Shown piece after piece: positions 1 through 12,690 of a stretch of 64,000 nucleotides of DNA. The DNA lies in assembly GCF_004027225.2 (NCBI RefSeq), contig NC_044290.2:10990906-11054905 (forward strand), in the 5' to 3' direction. The stretch comes from Strigops habroptila (Eukaryota > Chordata > Aves > Psittaciformes > Psittacidae). Each line of letters begins with the position of its first letter. The first letter of the stretch is position 1. The position numbers were made by a program, and so were the translations under genes. The notes below the pieces were generated by a model. The model was not told the origin of the DNA. It worked only from the letters and a program-made list of their open reading frames with translations, and ran no database searches.

Positions 1-3000
1 CAGACTGCTGCTAAGAAAACACAGCTCATACACATGGTGCCCCTGCCCAGCTGTGCTCCATCTGCCAGGTGATGTTGAAATTGGGCCTTCCTGGCGCTGC
101 CTTTATTTACCACAGTGGCACTGACTTCATGCGCTGCGGCCCTTTCCATTTGGGTTGCCTCAGCCAAGGTCATCATTGCGTAAAGCATGAGCCCGCAAAT
201 AGCAATTTCTTGCTATTTCTGAGGAGAATTACTAGTTGTGTTTGCATCAAGGACTGTGAGGAATCCCTGCTACACTTGGGACGTGGCAGAGCTGACTTAC
301 TCAGAGTTTCTTGGATTCAGCAGGACCAAAGCAAAAAAAAAAAAGGAGTTAGATGAGTCACTGCTGAGTGCAAATGTACTCTGTAGCTTCTCATGGAAAT
401 AAAGCTTTCTGAAAAATCATGTGATGTGTCTCTATATATACTTGCTCTATATATTGATACAGATGTGAGAATACATACAAACATACAAACACACAAAGAT
501 TCAGATATGCATACACCCAGAAATGTGTGTCTATGCACATACAACACCACGTTCTGAATGGACATGAGCATATATGCCTAGGATGTAACCCTTAAAGCTA
601 CTGAAGGAATTGTACAACATACCACTACATGCCTCTTGTGCCTACTTTGCTAAAAGAATAATGCTTTAGGAAAATGAATTATCATAAAGAAATGATTCTC
701 TGAGTAAAATCTGAGGCACCTCAGCTCCAGATTAAAGGTATCTCAATGCCCAGCTCTCATTGAAATCACAAGCCAGATGTTCTGTTCATCTTCTGTCACA
801 TGCCCAAGGCAATGCAGAATCTCTGAAACATTTCATAAGTGTGAACTACTGACTTCAAAGTAATATGTCTTTTCCTCATGGTTTTACTTTGGATTTCCCC
901 TTTCTAGGCTGTCAGGTAATACAATATTACAGGGGGGAAAATGGAAATGTCCTATGGATGAGAAATATAAATTGAAGATTTTATGACTAGTAGGACTATT
1001 TCTTTATTCCTGGCTGACCTAGGTCCCACAATATCTGTCTGCAAGCATCTCACTTGGAAAATATCCTGCATCCACACTGCATAAGCAAGCAGCATGGCCG
1101 GTAATCAAGATACCTAAGTAACACTGATCCTCTAACTAATTACCTAATGGAGTTAATCTGTTCAATAATTAACTCTAACTAAGAGGTTGGCTTTTTCTTG
1201 TGCTTGTTCTTATTATGGCTGTTCTGACTCAGAAGGTCCAAGGTGACTGGATAAGGAGCACAAAATCAATCACAGAAACAAGAGGATCACGTCTCCAGTG
1301 TGATTTGATTTCTCCTGCTTTGCTGTGTCTAATTAAGGTTTTACAAGATGCTGCAAGCCCTGATCTCTCTCCACCCCTCGAGAGCCCCCCTCCTGCATGG
1401 TCACCACATGACAAAGAGACACCCCCATATAAAACACAGCTGCAAACTATACAGACAATTTACAGGTCTCAGAGATCATATTTATGCAGAGGTCCTGCAG
1501 CAGGGAGATTCTGAATGTCGGACCCTGTTGGTGGAATGTCATTAATCAGAGGATAATGGACAGGAAGGTGGGTGGCTGCTGATAGTTTTGGCTCATTTAA
1601 GACGGTTTTGGGAGGCTGCCAGATTGTGTGGAGAATTTTTGAAATGGTTTAAACAATATGGTCTTTACTGTGTTATAAAATACTGGGGTGGCTCGAGTGG
1701 GTTTTGAACTGGCTCCTGGCCAGGGAAATCTCAGGATTCCACTCAGCTGTAACCTGGACTCAGATGTATGTCTGGGGTGGCTGAGGTCACCGGCACCCTT
1801 TGCATCCTCCCTTTTCTTTGTGCACCAACATGAAGTAGATGATGTCCATGGCATAAAACCTTAAAGCTTCCAGCTCATCTCTTCATGGCTTTGCTGCTGC
1901 AGTTGTTTCCCCTTTGTAATTCATAAAGATCCCCTTCCCTTTAATCAAATATGTCATGTTGGGCAATACTGAAATAGTGCATTGATGATCAGGTAGGGCT
2001 GAATATCCCATCATGTCTCAGATTGGAGTCCAAAATCTGTCTTGCCACAAAGGGAAATGGTGTGTCATGAGGTACAGATGGGGACATAAAGAGTGTGATG
2101 CTGCACACTGCTTCAGTAACATGCAAAAAGAAGCCTTAACCTGGATGAGAATCAGGTTTGCAGTCATCTTAGATCAAAAATTATTAATGGGTAATTAATC
2201 ACTTACTGATATAAGTAACTGCACCATGCTTACAATAAGCAAAGCCACAACTAGAATCACACAGTTTGTAAATAATGGTTGGGCTTGTTTCTGCTGGTAC
2301 CACTCGACTGCACAAAGTGAACTAATTGTATTCATATGAATGCTGTAAGTCACAGACCAGGCTTCTTATTCTTATCCACAGGAGGTAGTTGCACTTTCAT
2401 TAAAATTAGGGAAACTTTTCTGTGCTCTCTTGAGAGCCGTAACACTGAACTCTTTCAGCTTTTTAAGAGTAAAAGTTTCCCATGCTGGTAAAAGTGATAT
2501 TATTTGATTTTATTAATTTAATATTTTGGGGTTTTATCTTAGTAAAATATCATCCTGATTTTTTATTATTTTTGCACAGAAAATTATTCTGTTGCCAAAT
2601 GAGACACAGCTCAGGCTGCTTTATTTATAGGAAAGTAAAACCTAAACCTGAAGCTATCTTTTCCTCCCTTCTGTGTTTCCATAAACATGATTTCTCCCAA
2701 TAGAAAAAACAGCCGAAGTAACTTGTCATAATATCATTCATCAAAAGGAGACTGATAATCCCAGCCACTTGAAGCCACGTTTGCAAGCAAAACACACTAA
2801 ATGGAAACAGAACACTCTAAGAATTAACCAGTTTGCATTGCTTGTCCTTCCTATGGTTAGAAAAAAGACTGTTGTGTTGTACAGCTCTTGATATGTCATG
2901 ATGCCTCCTTTGCCTGTATATCTAGAGCAAAATAATGAACCATGGAAGCACAAGGCTGCCGTTCCAGCCTCACCTATGTGACATTACATAAGGGAAACAT

Positions 3001-3417
3001 CACATCTGGAGGAATTTCACTGTTCAAGATGGAACAGGCCTCCTGAACAAGCCCGTCTTCTTGCCAAGTTCCTCCTTCTTTCTCCATGTGTCTGTGTAGT
3101 GGATTATTTATTGCTTGAGCACATGGCAGATGTCAGGGACACACTTTCCCTTCCCAGCAGATTTGGATTGATCCATTAAATAAAACCCTGCTATAACCAA
3201 AGAAATTAAAAGCCATTAGCAGTCACAACGGTGAGGAATAACAAGCACCCACTGGTGTCCAAATAAAATAAACAGATATGAAATCAAATCAGGCGAGACT
3301 GTATTCTGGATGCTACTGTCCAAATCCTTGCTTGGAGTCAGATGTATGCTTTCATAATTTGAAGGTTCAATCTTTTCTTTCCAACTACTTGATGTGCCAT
3401 TTCAGGAAGGTTATTTT
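1..3417. other. non-coding stretch, no gene seen
   Basis: No reading frame here has a recognisable domain, a convincing exon structure or a CpG-rich promoter. The longest frames (about 100 codons near 1.2-1.5 kb) are low-complexity chance translations. The stretch is AT-rich single-copy sequence with a CATA/ACAAA-rich patch near 430-505. I see nothing else I can name. Confidence 0.6.
428..505. repeat. AT-rich low-complexity and ACATACAA repeat
   Basis: A TATA-rich run is followed by imperfect ACATACAAACATACAAAC units. It is an ordinary short low-complexity patch. Confidence 0.6.
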
Positions 3418-3550
3418 CATGGAATCATGGAATGATTTGGGTTGGAAGGGAACTTAAAGATCATCTAGTTTCAACCCCCTGCCATGGGCAGGGACACCTT
3501 CCACTAGACCAGGCTGCTCCAAGCCCTGTCCAACCTGGCACACTTTCACA
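3418..3550 (-). mobile_element. CR1 LINE 3' end fragment
   Basis: Read on the plus strand, the segment opens with GGAATCATGGAATGATTTGG, then GTTGGAAGGGA, a 'TTAAAGATCATCTAGTTTCAACCCCCTGCC'-type block, CATGGGCAGGGACACC, CCACTAGACCAGG and CCAACCTGGC. This is the reverse complement of the well-known avian CR1 3' terminal region, so the element lies on the minus strand and is 5'-truncated, as is usual for CR1. It has no coding capacity. It is the strongest marker in the window of a bird genome. Confidence 0.9.
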
Positions 3551-6004
3551 CTTGCTTTTACTACACAAACCACAGGAGCAAAGCACCACTATTTTAGTCC
3601 TCTCTTTCACAACAGGTGATCATACAAGTTAAGGGTTGAAAACGTTCTGGCAGTCTGAAGACATAAGAGGGAAGAAGAAGAGAAGGGGGCTCACTAAGTG
3701 TGTGTCTCTGGTGAATAGCTCAATGTAGCCCCACTCCTGTTGCCCAGCCAAATGGCTTAAACAACAGACCTTTAACCTGCATTTTTATTCAGCTTTAAAG
3801 TTGCTAAGGCAGTTTTCCTGATATATCTACAGTGTATCTATCTCAGCCTTTAAAGCCTCATGCTCACTTCATTAGCTTTGCAATGACTGCTGCACGTCTC
3901 TAAAGTCTTTTTGTTAATAAAAATTACACTGTGATTATATAGTAGCTTAAAAAGCAGTAACATTAGAAGTCTTTTCAATATTCCCATAATACTAAAATAA
4001 TATATATGTTATTTTGAATTCCCAGAAATACAATCTTTTCTTGGAAGTAAACTCATGGTACATAATCACATGCTCCTCCCCACCAGTGAATGCACTCCAC
4101 CTCTGATTCACATTTATGTTGTGAGTGGCTTTTAATGATAGAACAGGGGAATATATTGTGGTTTCACACATACACAGATTTTACGGTCACTTATTCCTAA
4201 CTAGGAGATAGAGAGACATAGCAGAGGAGTATTCTTTCCTCTAAGGTACTTCACCTCTCAGTACAGGAGGTGGTTCTCTGTATTGTAATGTAATATCTCA
4301 GAACCAGTTTTATATCGAGAAGGAGAAAGATAAAACAAGTAATCCTGGGGGCTAGATGATGGGAAATTGCTTTAGGAGAATTCATTTCAGCCTTAATACC
4401 TGCAATCTGGGGTAACTGAACACTTGGTTGTTGGTTGCCTCACCATAATAATTCATCAAATTACCTCTTTTGCTTCTCATTGGGCCTGAATGCTGTGATG
4501 TTACCTCATTTTAGTGTGTGTGCAAAAGTATGATCAATGACCTGGTTTATCTGAGCAAATCAGCCTGCATGTTCCTGAGTGGGAAAGGGGAGTGCTCCCA
4601 CCCTTCAGCACTTCCCATCCGTTACACTGTGCTTGGAAAATCCTTCTGCCCTGAGATGGACAATGGACTGTCTAAGAGTGAGATGGAAAGAATTGTTTGC
4701 AAGTTCTAGCTTAATTAACCTCATTGTAGATGGCTTAAATTCGAGGAAGTGAATATTATCTTAGCTCACCTTCCCTTTTTAGTACGTGGTGGTAGTTGAA
4801 ACCCTATTTCAGACCTGAAATATGTATGCCTTTATGTGATGTATGAAAGGTAAAGACTTACATGCTCAATCTACTTCCTATCAAGGTGCAACAGCTGTTT
4901 CTGCTGCACACAGAATGCCTTGTTGTGGCAAGTCCTGCTTTCTGTAGTAGCATCAGCTTCTTTCAGCCAGGGGATGAGTGACAGAGATACTATAAGCAAT
5001 GTGATAACATAGTGATAAATGACAAGCTATTAGAAGCCACAGCAGATCATCAATGACTAGACAACAAACATACACTTTCCAAATACTAATCCCACTTGAT
5101 TCCTACTCCTCTTAGCAAGTTCAGCCTGACACAGAGGTGTTCAACCTCTCTGCCTTTATTAGAAGTGATAAAGCACTTAAGCTTATGGTCTTCTGCAGAC
5201 AGTAGACTTAAAGCAAATGACTTGTGTTAGGTGTATATTTAAGTGCTTTACATGTGAAATCTCATTGACTAAACTTTAGCTTTATTACATGCCTCATCTT
5301 AACACAGCCAGATTTGAAAGGATTGGTCCAAACATATTTTTGAGTCACTTAAGACTCTTAAGTGAAGACTTAAGTCTTTCCATGCCCTGCCTGACATTAC
5401 CATTTTACAGGAATTTGCCTTAAAAATGGCAGTGAAAAATGCAGTTTTGTAGTAAACACAACCTCATTTGGTGCTGCTTTTGATTGGCATTTCGCATTTT
5501 CTTTAACCAGGATATTAGTAGCTCCTTTACAAGCTGCAAAAATAAACAAGAAAAAGTAAATGCAAGCCTTTGTTTGGGAATTTTTTCCCTTTTTTTTTTT
5601 GGGCTTCCATCTGAATGTATTTGGCTGTCTGGGGTGAATCAAGGCTGATCCTGGTGCAAAACTATTCTCCAACAGATAGCCAAGCTGCTTGAACAAATGG
5701 TTCGTGTTAGCTAGAGAAAGACACTGAATCTAAACCATGTGCTTCTGGGTCTTGTGGTTTCAAATTGAACCACAAACACTCCGGCAAGCTGTCAGTCTCT
5801 ATTCACAATTTCAACCAACCTTACAGAAAAAAGGGGGGGTCTTTGCCCACCAATCATGTTTTTAACCCTTATGTGATTAGTGGGGTGGCTTTAATGCTTT
5901 GCACTCAAGAGGCATGCTGCTGCTTAAAAGAAGTAAGTAGACTGATAACCTGGGAAAGAAATAAAGACAAACACTTGATGTGATCGGGGTGAAAATAAAG
6001 ATGT
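3551..6004. other. non-coding stretch with one minus-strand exon-like segment
   Basis: AT-rich unique sequence. The only item of interest is a minus-strand segment at 5401-5533 flanked by good splice signals, listed separately. No promoter-like GC-rich island and no repeat that I can name. Confidence 0.55.
5401..5533 (-). other. candidate exon, unidentified
   Basis: On the minus strand a pyrimidine-rich tract ending TTTATTTTTGCAG precedes this 133-base segment, and AAATG|GTAATG follows it. Two frames are usable. One is open throughout and leaves two bases at the donor; the other reads a basic helical stretch (LVKELLISWLKKMRNANQKQ) and then stops inside the segment. I recognise neither. Splice signals of this quality also arise by chance in 64 kb, so this may be nothing. 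Confidence 0.2.
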
Positions 6005-6150
6005 TTAGAATCCTACAAGGTCGGGCTTGAAGGGATCTCAAGAAATCAGCCAGTCCAAAACCTTTCCAAGAGGCAGTATCACACAAAACTACGCCATCGC
6101 TGGCAGGTGTCTCATTCATTCCATGGGATCCCTCACAGAGCATCTTTGAA
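6005..6150 (-). mobile_element. degraded CR1-like 3' fragment
   Basis: The plus strand reads AGAATCCTACAAGGTCGGGC, then GAAGGGATCTCAAGAAATCA, CCAGTCCAAAACC and CCAAGAGGCAG. This matches the minus-strand layout of an older CR1 3' end (AGAATC..., GAAGGGACCTCAAGAGATCA..., AGTCCAACC..., CCAAGAGGCAGGATCA). It is clearly more diverged than the copy at 3.4 kb. Confidence 0.55.
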
Positions 6151-7563
6151 CTGCTTCTTTACAGAAAAGCTAAATTATAACATGCTAGAATTTTACCATT
6201 CTCAGTAAGCAGCTGTGAAAGTGCTGTTGTAGCAAAAAGTCACCTCTGAGAGTGAGCCTGGGACATTCTGCATCAGAAGGAAGTGCTGCACCACCTGAAC
6301 TAAAGAAATCACCACTGTGGACTTGGGCTGCATTTACTGCTCTGGACCAGAACATTAACGTATGTGGGTTTGAAGTAAATGTCCTGTTTGCTTCCATGCG
6401 CTATTTCTTGGCTTAGATCACACAACAGTGAGCTTAGAGGGTGCCACAGCCTTACTGCTTCCATTCCTATTGCTTTGTGAAAAGAAGCCAGAGCACCACA
6501 TAACCCAGTATGCACAATCCCAGTCTTTGAGTCAGCTCAGGCAAGAAATCCAAGAGAGGCATCTAAGAGAAGATGCCTGCGTATGCTGGAGGACATTATG
6601 TGAGGCAGCTATTTGCAGGTTCCCTCTGGGTTTTTTTCCAGCATGTAGGTGACTTACGTGCAAGGAAAGAACTGCTTGTTCAGGAACTGAAGCTGCTGGG
6701 GAAAGCACATAGGGACAAGCTGCATTTATGTTCCAGGAATCACGCTGGGTAAAACCCCTCTGCAGAGAGTTCAGGCACACCTGGTTGCAAGCCCAAAATG
6801 GAAATGTGCAAGGGTTGAATATTTTGTGAGGACATGTTCTATAACAGCATTGTTTGGGGGGCTAAAAAAAACCCCTCGCTGTAAGGCCTTCGTAAGTCTA
6901 TATCTCCCACCTCAGCACTCTTGGAATACCATAGGAATGTTTTTCTCCTAAAGTGCTGTATCATATTTGGGACTGCTTAGAGGACTGAGGGCTAAAGAAG
7001 GAAAAAAGAGGTAAGGGTTAGAATCTGTAACTTTGAATCTCATTAGTGCTTTACACGTTAAAATAAGCTGCAATCTCCTTCCTCCTCACTCTTTATTCCC
7101 CTGCGTACCCAATGAGATGGCATGATTAAGATCTCCTTGGGAAGCCTACTAAAAATTGTAATGAACCAGTTTGTACCAAAATCTTCTCGTGCTTTCCTTT
7201 TCATTTAGAATGAAAAACCAATTTTGTATTTGGAAAGAAGTCCCAGATTTTACCCAGGGGAACAGGACTGATTTCAGCAGCTGAGGATTTGCCCTAGTAT
7301 TGAATGGAAGAAATAATGTCAGTGTAAAGTGATAGTTTTAAGTATTAAAGAAGGACTTGGTGAAGATACGAGACTAGCTCCAATGTTGTAAGAAACTTAA
7401 GCAATTGAGCCTATTGAGGGGGAGCAGAATTGGGTATATTGGGCAGATAAGTATGTTTGGAAAAACTAAGATTGTTGGTTTGCCAAGCCATCTGCTTACT
7501 GGACAATGCTGCCCTTGTTGAAGAGGTTCCTCCCATTACTACTTTTTCACTAGGAGACACCAT

Positions 7564-7652
7564 AATCTTAAGGACAATCTTAAGGAATTAGTCCATATTA
7601 TATTGATTTTTTACAGCAACTCCTTATTATATTGACTTCTTATAGCACCTCT
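7564..7652. repeat. two adjacent short tandem duplications
   Basis: First a 12-base unit (AATCTTAAGGAC/A) is present twice in tandem. Directly after it an approximately 28-base unit containing TATTATATTGA, then TTT/CTT, then ACAG/TAGCA is repeated once with a few mismatches. Two slippage-type duplications side by side suggest local instability. No function is evident. Confidence 0.6.
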
Positions 7653-9352
7653 GTCACACAGTCACAAGACAGTGTGTGCTTGGGACAAGTGGGCAGACCC
7701 CCTCAGCAAGCAGCTCCTGGATGTAAATGGGATGAGTGGCTAACAGGGATAAAGTGGGATCAGATTCCATCATTTCTGATAACACCTTAAGGTTTTTCAC
7801 CAACAGTGCTGAAAGATCCAGTCAGCAGGAAGAACATGGGAACTGCTTTTGGGGGGGACAACAGCAGAACGTTGTTCATCTACTCACAGCACACTCTATG
7901 CTGTCCTGATGGGTTTTTAATGACTGATTCTGAGGGGTGTCTGGTCAGGGCTTCAGCCTTTATTTGGCATTTGGTTTAGCTCATGTTTCTCCCTTAATTT
8001 CCATTGCCTCCACTTCTAATTTGGAGATCTTTGGTGAATCCAAACTCAACTTTGTGCAACCAAATATAGTTCTGGATTAACACTGCCGCAGTCCAGAGCT
8101 ACATCAGACTGACACTGCTATAAATGAGTGCTATAACTCTTTAAAAAACAACCCTTTCCAACATTGCATGAAGGTTACATGATCCCCCTACTTAATATGC
8201 ACATGAACTGGGATGCCACAAACTTCCCTAGGGTTTCCTGAGGGCTGAAGTAAAACTTAATTATACCAATTGGTTCGACAGACTGTTAAAACTTTTGTTT
8301 CACATACACTTTTTATTCCCTCTCCTCCATCTTTTCCCATTTGCCAAAACCTCCTGAAGAGAAAATAGAGATTATTTTACTTTTTACCTTAAAGGGCTCC
8401 TTGTGTGCATTTGCCTTATTAAATAACTGCCAGAATATCTAATATTCCATGGACAGCACTGATGAAAATGAAGCATAACATTGGTCAAACGAGCGAGTTT
8501 CATGTATAGCATTGTCCCTAATTTGGTCTTGAGCCAATGAAAATTCTGTACCAGGCTTCTGTTGGCTACAGATGAGTCTTTGCATTCAAAAGGGTCTTAG
8601 AAATGACAGGATTTCTCTTTTTTGTCACTATCATTTTGAGCTTAATCATAACCCATTCATTTATGCCTCACTGAGCTTCTTGCCAGCCAAACTTTAGTCA
8701 TCTTTCATCTGTCCTTCCATAGGGCTGAGTCTTTCTCCCCTTGATGCTGTTATTTTTGCCAGCCATGCAGAGAAACCAGCACATGTTGGTTACAGCAGAG
8801 CTAAGTTCAGCAACAGATACTATTATTGATCACAGCAGCACCTAACCTTTACCAGTTCAGAAGCAGTAGAGGGAAATGTAGTTATTGCTATCTACAATAG
8901 TCTGGTAAGCCTAAGGAGGAAATCTGGAGCTTCAGTGTCTTCAAAGCAGCCAGGCAAATACCCCACATGCCTGCATGCATCTGGCTGAAAGCGTTCTGCA
9001 GACTGACGCATCATTAAGTTCTCCTTTAATGATTTAAAGGGGAAAAGGCCTTTTGCTGGATTTCCACAGAAGGTTAATTTTCCCTTTTCTGGCAGATCTG
9101 CAAGGTCCTTAATGGTAGATGGAAGGAAATGGTGCTACCTTTTTACACAGACTTTTCTGTAGTTAGACCACTAATGTGAGGACCACCATATTCTTATGTT
9201 TTACCTATAAGAAATTAAACACCAGCCATTAATATGTTACCTACTGACGGCAGCTCAATTCCTTTCCTGTAGGTTTGCCAGTTGTTAACTAGGAGGTTCC
9301 ATTCCCTGACTTCAGACAGGGATTTCTTCCTCCATGGTAAAACATCGCCTAC

Positions 9353-9409
9353 CTGAGGCACCAGGATCTTGTTCAGCATTTCGGTCCAGAAACAGCAAAC
9401 ACAATCTAG
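9353..9409 (-). other. candidate 57-base exon, unidentified
   Basis: On the minus strand the tract TTTTCCCCCTGCTTGCCACAG is a strong acceptor and CCTCAG|GTAGGC a strong donor. The 57-base segment is open in two frames, one giving LDCVCCFWTEMLNKILVPQ, in phase 0 at both ends. That phase matches the stop-containing frame of the candidate at 5401-5533. There is no family match and no independent support for expression. Confidence 0.2.
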
Positions 9410-11136
9410 CTGTGGCAAGCAGGGGGAAAACTGGAATGCCAAGGGCAGGCTGGGAATCCAAACCACGATCTGCTGGAAATAAGGCCGGTTCCTGGAAAAG
9501 CCAAGAATTTCCACCCTGTTTGTTTGAAAAGATTTCACTTGTCTGCGCACACGGACGGGCTTGAATATAGAGCTCCAAAACTCTTCACAGCCTCACTGCA
9601 AATCATGTTAAACTTCATACTGCATATGGATCAGGAGTTTAAAATAGTCTTTCTCCAAGTCCATCCCTGTTAGTACAGTGAGCTGGATTGCTTTCAGGCT
9701 GAAGAAATCCTTTCTGGTAATGAGGTTTGTAATTCTGTGCAGAGATGAGGATACCAAAAAGCTTGTAGAAGCTGGAGCAATGATAAAGTTACACTACATG
9801 GGAAGACATCTCCAAAGCTTTTCAACAGTTTGCTGCATTCAAAAGTGTTTTGATTTACTGCCATTTGTCTTTGCCTCATTCTGCAGTTGCTCTTACACAG
9901 CCAGAAACCTTGTATTTCACACAAGTGAACCATCTCTCCTTTTTAACATTTCTTTTCCTCTTCAGTTTCTAAATGAGTCCTCCCCAGTTTGCAGAACTCA
10001 TATCACACTTGCAGCCATCCAGTAGATACGAGGTTTAAACCAGGTCTCTAGTTTTGTAGAGCGGTGGTGGAATGCATTACACCTTCAGAGCAAAATGACC
10101 CATTAAAAGAAAATTGGACCCAGAACTGGGAATAACCCATCCATACGCATTTGTCAGCATGGCACGTTAACACTGGTATCAGCACGCTGCACGGGGCTGG
10201 AGAATCGCTCTATTTAATTTAACAATAATGTATTTTGTGATCCTTGATTGCTGGAAGGAAAGTGAGCTCTGGAGTGGTACAGAACCACTCTGCCCCGTGG
10301 AACACTGCAACGAGGAGTCTTAAAAATGGATGGGGGCTTCATGTCTAGAATGTGGCTTCCTGGAACAATGTGAGTTTTAGGAGGCTGTAGCAAAACCAAA
10401 GTGAGAGAGATGCCAAATAGGATCAAATCTGCTTCTGGAATCAAGAAACCTGCTTTGAGTACCTCTTATCTCCAGGGCTATGAGTTCCCTATTAATTTCT
10501 TTCTGTAGTACAGTCCTTCTCTGAGCTAACTTTTTAAAGGACAGCATGGAACCGAAACCTGTCTCTAGGACAGCAAAGTATCTTGCGATGAACCTGATCT
10601 TATTTTCAAGTGGGTGGAATTCAAATGGCATACATACAGATAAAAACAATTCCTCATATTTCAAACAACAGAGAATCAAAAAATGAGGCAAAAATAAGAT
10701 AAAAAGAATTCTGAGATGGGAGCTATTTTAGGGAAAAAAACCAGTTTACCAGTGTTTAGGTAGGTAGAGAGAAATGTTCAGAGCCAGGCATAAAAATGTC
10801 ACTTTTCATTGTTGAATGAAAGGCTACTTCTTCTCTGTCTATGCTAAAATTTCTCAGCATTTGCTACAAGGAGCTAGTGATGGGACTTACCCAAGATTCA
10901 ACATATTGACTCCTCTGAGCATTCAGATGGCAAAGAGAAGTTAAAATCTGTTCAGTTTTAACCTCTCAAATATTCCCTTTCCTACAGGATTTCCACCAAA
11001 CCAGGCAGCACGAGCACAATACAAAACTCTATTTCCAGCTCTACTTAGAATGAATTATTTTCTTTCTCCACACAGTCTCCCGTTTCTTGGCTAATGGTGT
11101 ATTTTGATTATAAATTATTCTGGACAGACATCCTCT

Positions 11137-11180
11137 CTATATGTATACATACATATATACAAATCTATATATATGTGTGC
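11137..11180. repeat. TATA/CATA microsatellite
   Basis: Short alternating TATG/TACA/TATA run, imperfect. Confidence 0.6.
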
Positions 11181-12574
11181 TTATATTTTCATGTGCACTG
11201 CCAGAAGTCCTTCAGTTTTGATTAAACTTGTAAATGCAGCTCTATTCTACTAAAAATTAAATCTTGAAGATAAATAATCTCCAAACTGAGCCCAAGTCTT
11301 CTCCAGATCCAACATGGAGATGACAAAAATAGTAAATAAGAGAATGCATTCACAGCTTTGCAGATTAGCTTTCCACGTGATGTGCTGGGGATCCTGGAAT
11401 GTAAAATAGTGGCACCTCTGGGTTTTGATTTCCCCATAGATGGCAATGGGAGAATTAACCCCTTTAATGTGGGTGAGAAATGAAGATCCAAACCCAGAAT
11501 GAGGTGGATTTGAGGAGTCAAAACTGAAAGTGACTGTGTAGTGCGACAAAATGACATTTATATACTTTACCTACAGGGGTTTTTTTCCACTATGGAACTG
11601 TTTAAGTTTACTTTTTGTTTTTTAACTGCAGCCATGGGAAGCATTTTAGGCCATTCTGTACACCTGCTAGCTCCATTTCATTTGTTTAAACACATTTTAT
11701 AACTGCAGTTTATATATTTTTCCAAGAAAATAAAAATGCTAAAAATATAATGTGGTGTTTGGGAGAAGGTAGGTGGGGGGATTGGAAGGAACAAGAGGGC
11801 CTCATCTTGGCATATGTTCCACTTCATGCCAACTGCAGCACATTCATCATTAACATACTGGATGGGGATTACCTCTGTAGACTCATTCTCACTCACACAC
11901 ACATTTCCCCTTTGCACCAAGGAGCAGAATCGTGTATGGGGCACAATAGCCCTATTGGGCATGGGTGCTGCTTTATTGCTAATTACAGAGTTTGCCTTGC
12001 CAAGGTGTTACTGCTATTAGCCTTGAAGCAATTTTCTGCTCCATTGGTAGGATATGCCTCAGCCCTTTTGGTGCAGTCATTGTGTTGGAGCACAGCCAGC
12101 AAGAAAGGGTTTCTAGACATGAAATGCTGTAGTATTCACCCCACAGAAAAGGCTTTACAGGGAGACCCAACTAGAGCTCAGGGAAGATCCTGAGATTACT
12201 TTTTAACAAAGGGCCTGTGATATTTTTATCCTTTAAAATTTTTTCATTTTCACAAGCTTTTCTGCCTCTGTTTATCAGCTTCTGTGTTTGAAGCCGTGTT
12301 TCATTGTTCAACTATAGTCTATAGTATACGGTGTTACTCATGACAAGCAAATGAGAAAAAAGATGCTTTAGTCCTGAACCATCTCCTCGAGAAGCAGAGA
12401 TTGGAAAGATATTTATCAGAAATGCTGGCATCTCCTTGCAGCTAGTGCGATGTGTTCATATTATCTGATTATAGAAACAGAGAAGAGCAAAGGAGCTTTG
12501 GATCCTTTATTAAGTCTCCTGTTGTCACAAGGAGCACATTATCTTCCATAAATTTCATTTCAACAACGTAATGC

Positions 12575-12690
12575 TTATGATTTGGCTCCAGATTTATTAT
12601 CTCCATTTTACAAAGGGAAGAACACTGAGCATCATCACTGAAGCACCTTATTTAAGGTCTTGAAACACACTATTGTAAGTCTCGGATGGA
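12575..12690 (-). mobile_element. MIR-like ancient SINE fragment
   Basis: The plus strand reads TTATTATCTCCATTTTACAA, then GAACACTGAGCAT, a stretch like the GTTAAGTGACTT part, and AAGGTCTTGAAACACAC. The order matches the reverse complement of a MIR/CORE-SINE 3' half (ATTATCCCCATTTTACAGA... GAAACTGAGGCA... CAAGGTCACACAGC). It is heavily diverged, as expected for an ancient amniote SINE. An alignment is needed to be sure. Confidence 0.45.

Larger units (their letters stand above)
6151..12570. other. long non-coding stretch
   Basis: Mostly AT-rich unique sequence without a supported gene. It holds short tandem duplications (7564-7652), one minus-strand exon-like segment (9353-9409) and an AT-rich microsatellite (11137-11180). 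A 147-codon plus frame at 11750-12193 has no recognisable content and is regarded as chance. Confidence 0.55.

Noticed and set aside
8262..8290. GGTTCGA-like box suggesting a tRNA gene
   Set aside because: No A box or cloverleaf arms around it; no tRNA, rRNA or known microRNA hairpin was found in the window.
11750..12193. 147-codon plus-strand frame
   Set aside because: No recognisable domain, overlaps other open frames on both strands, and lacks splice or promoter support.
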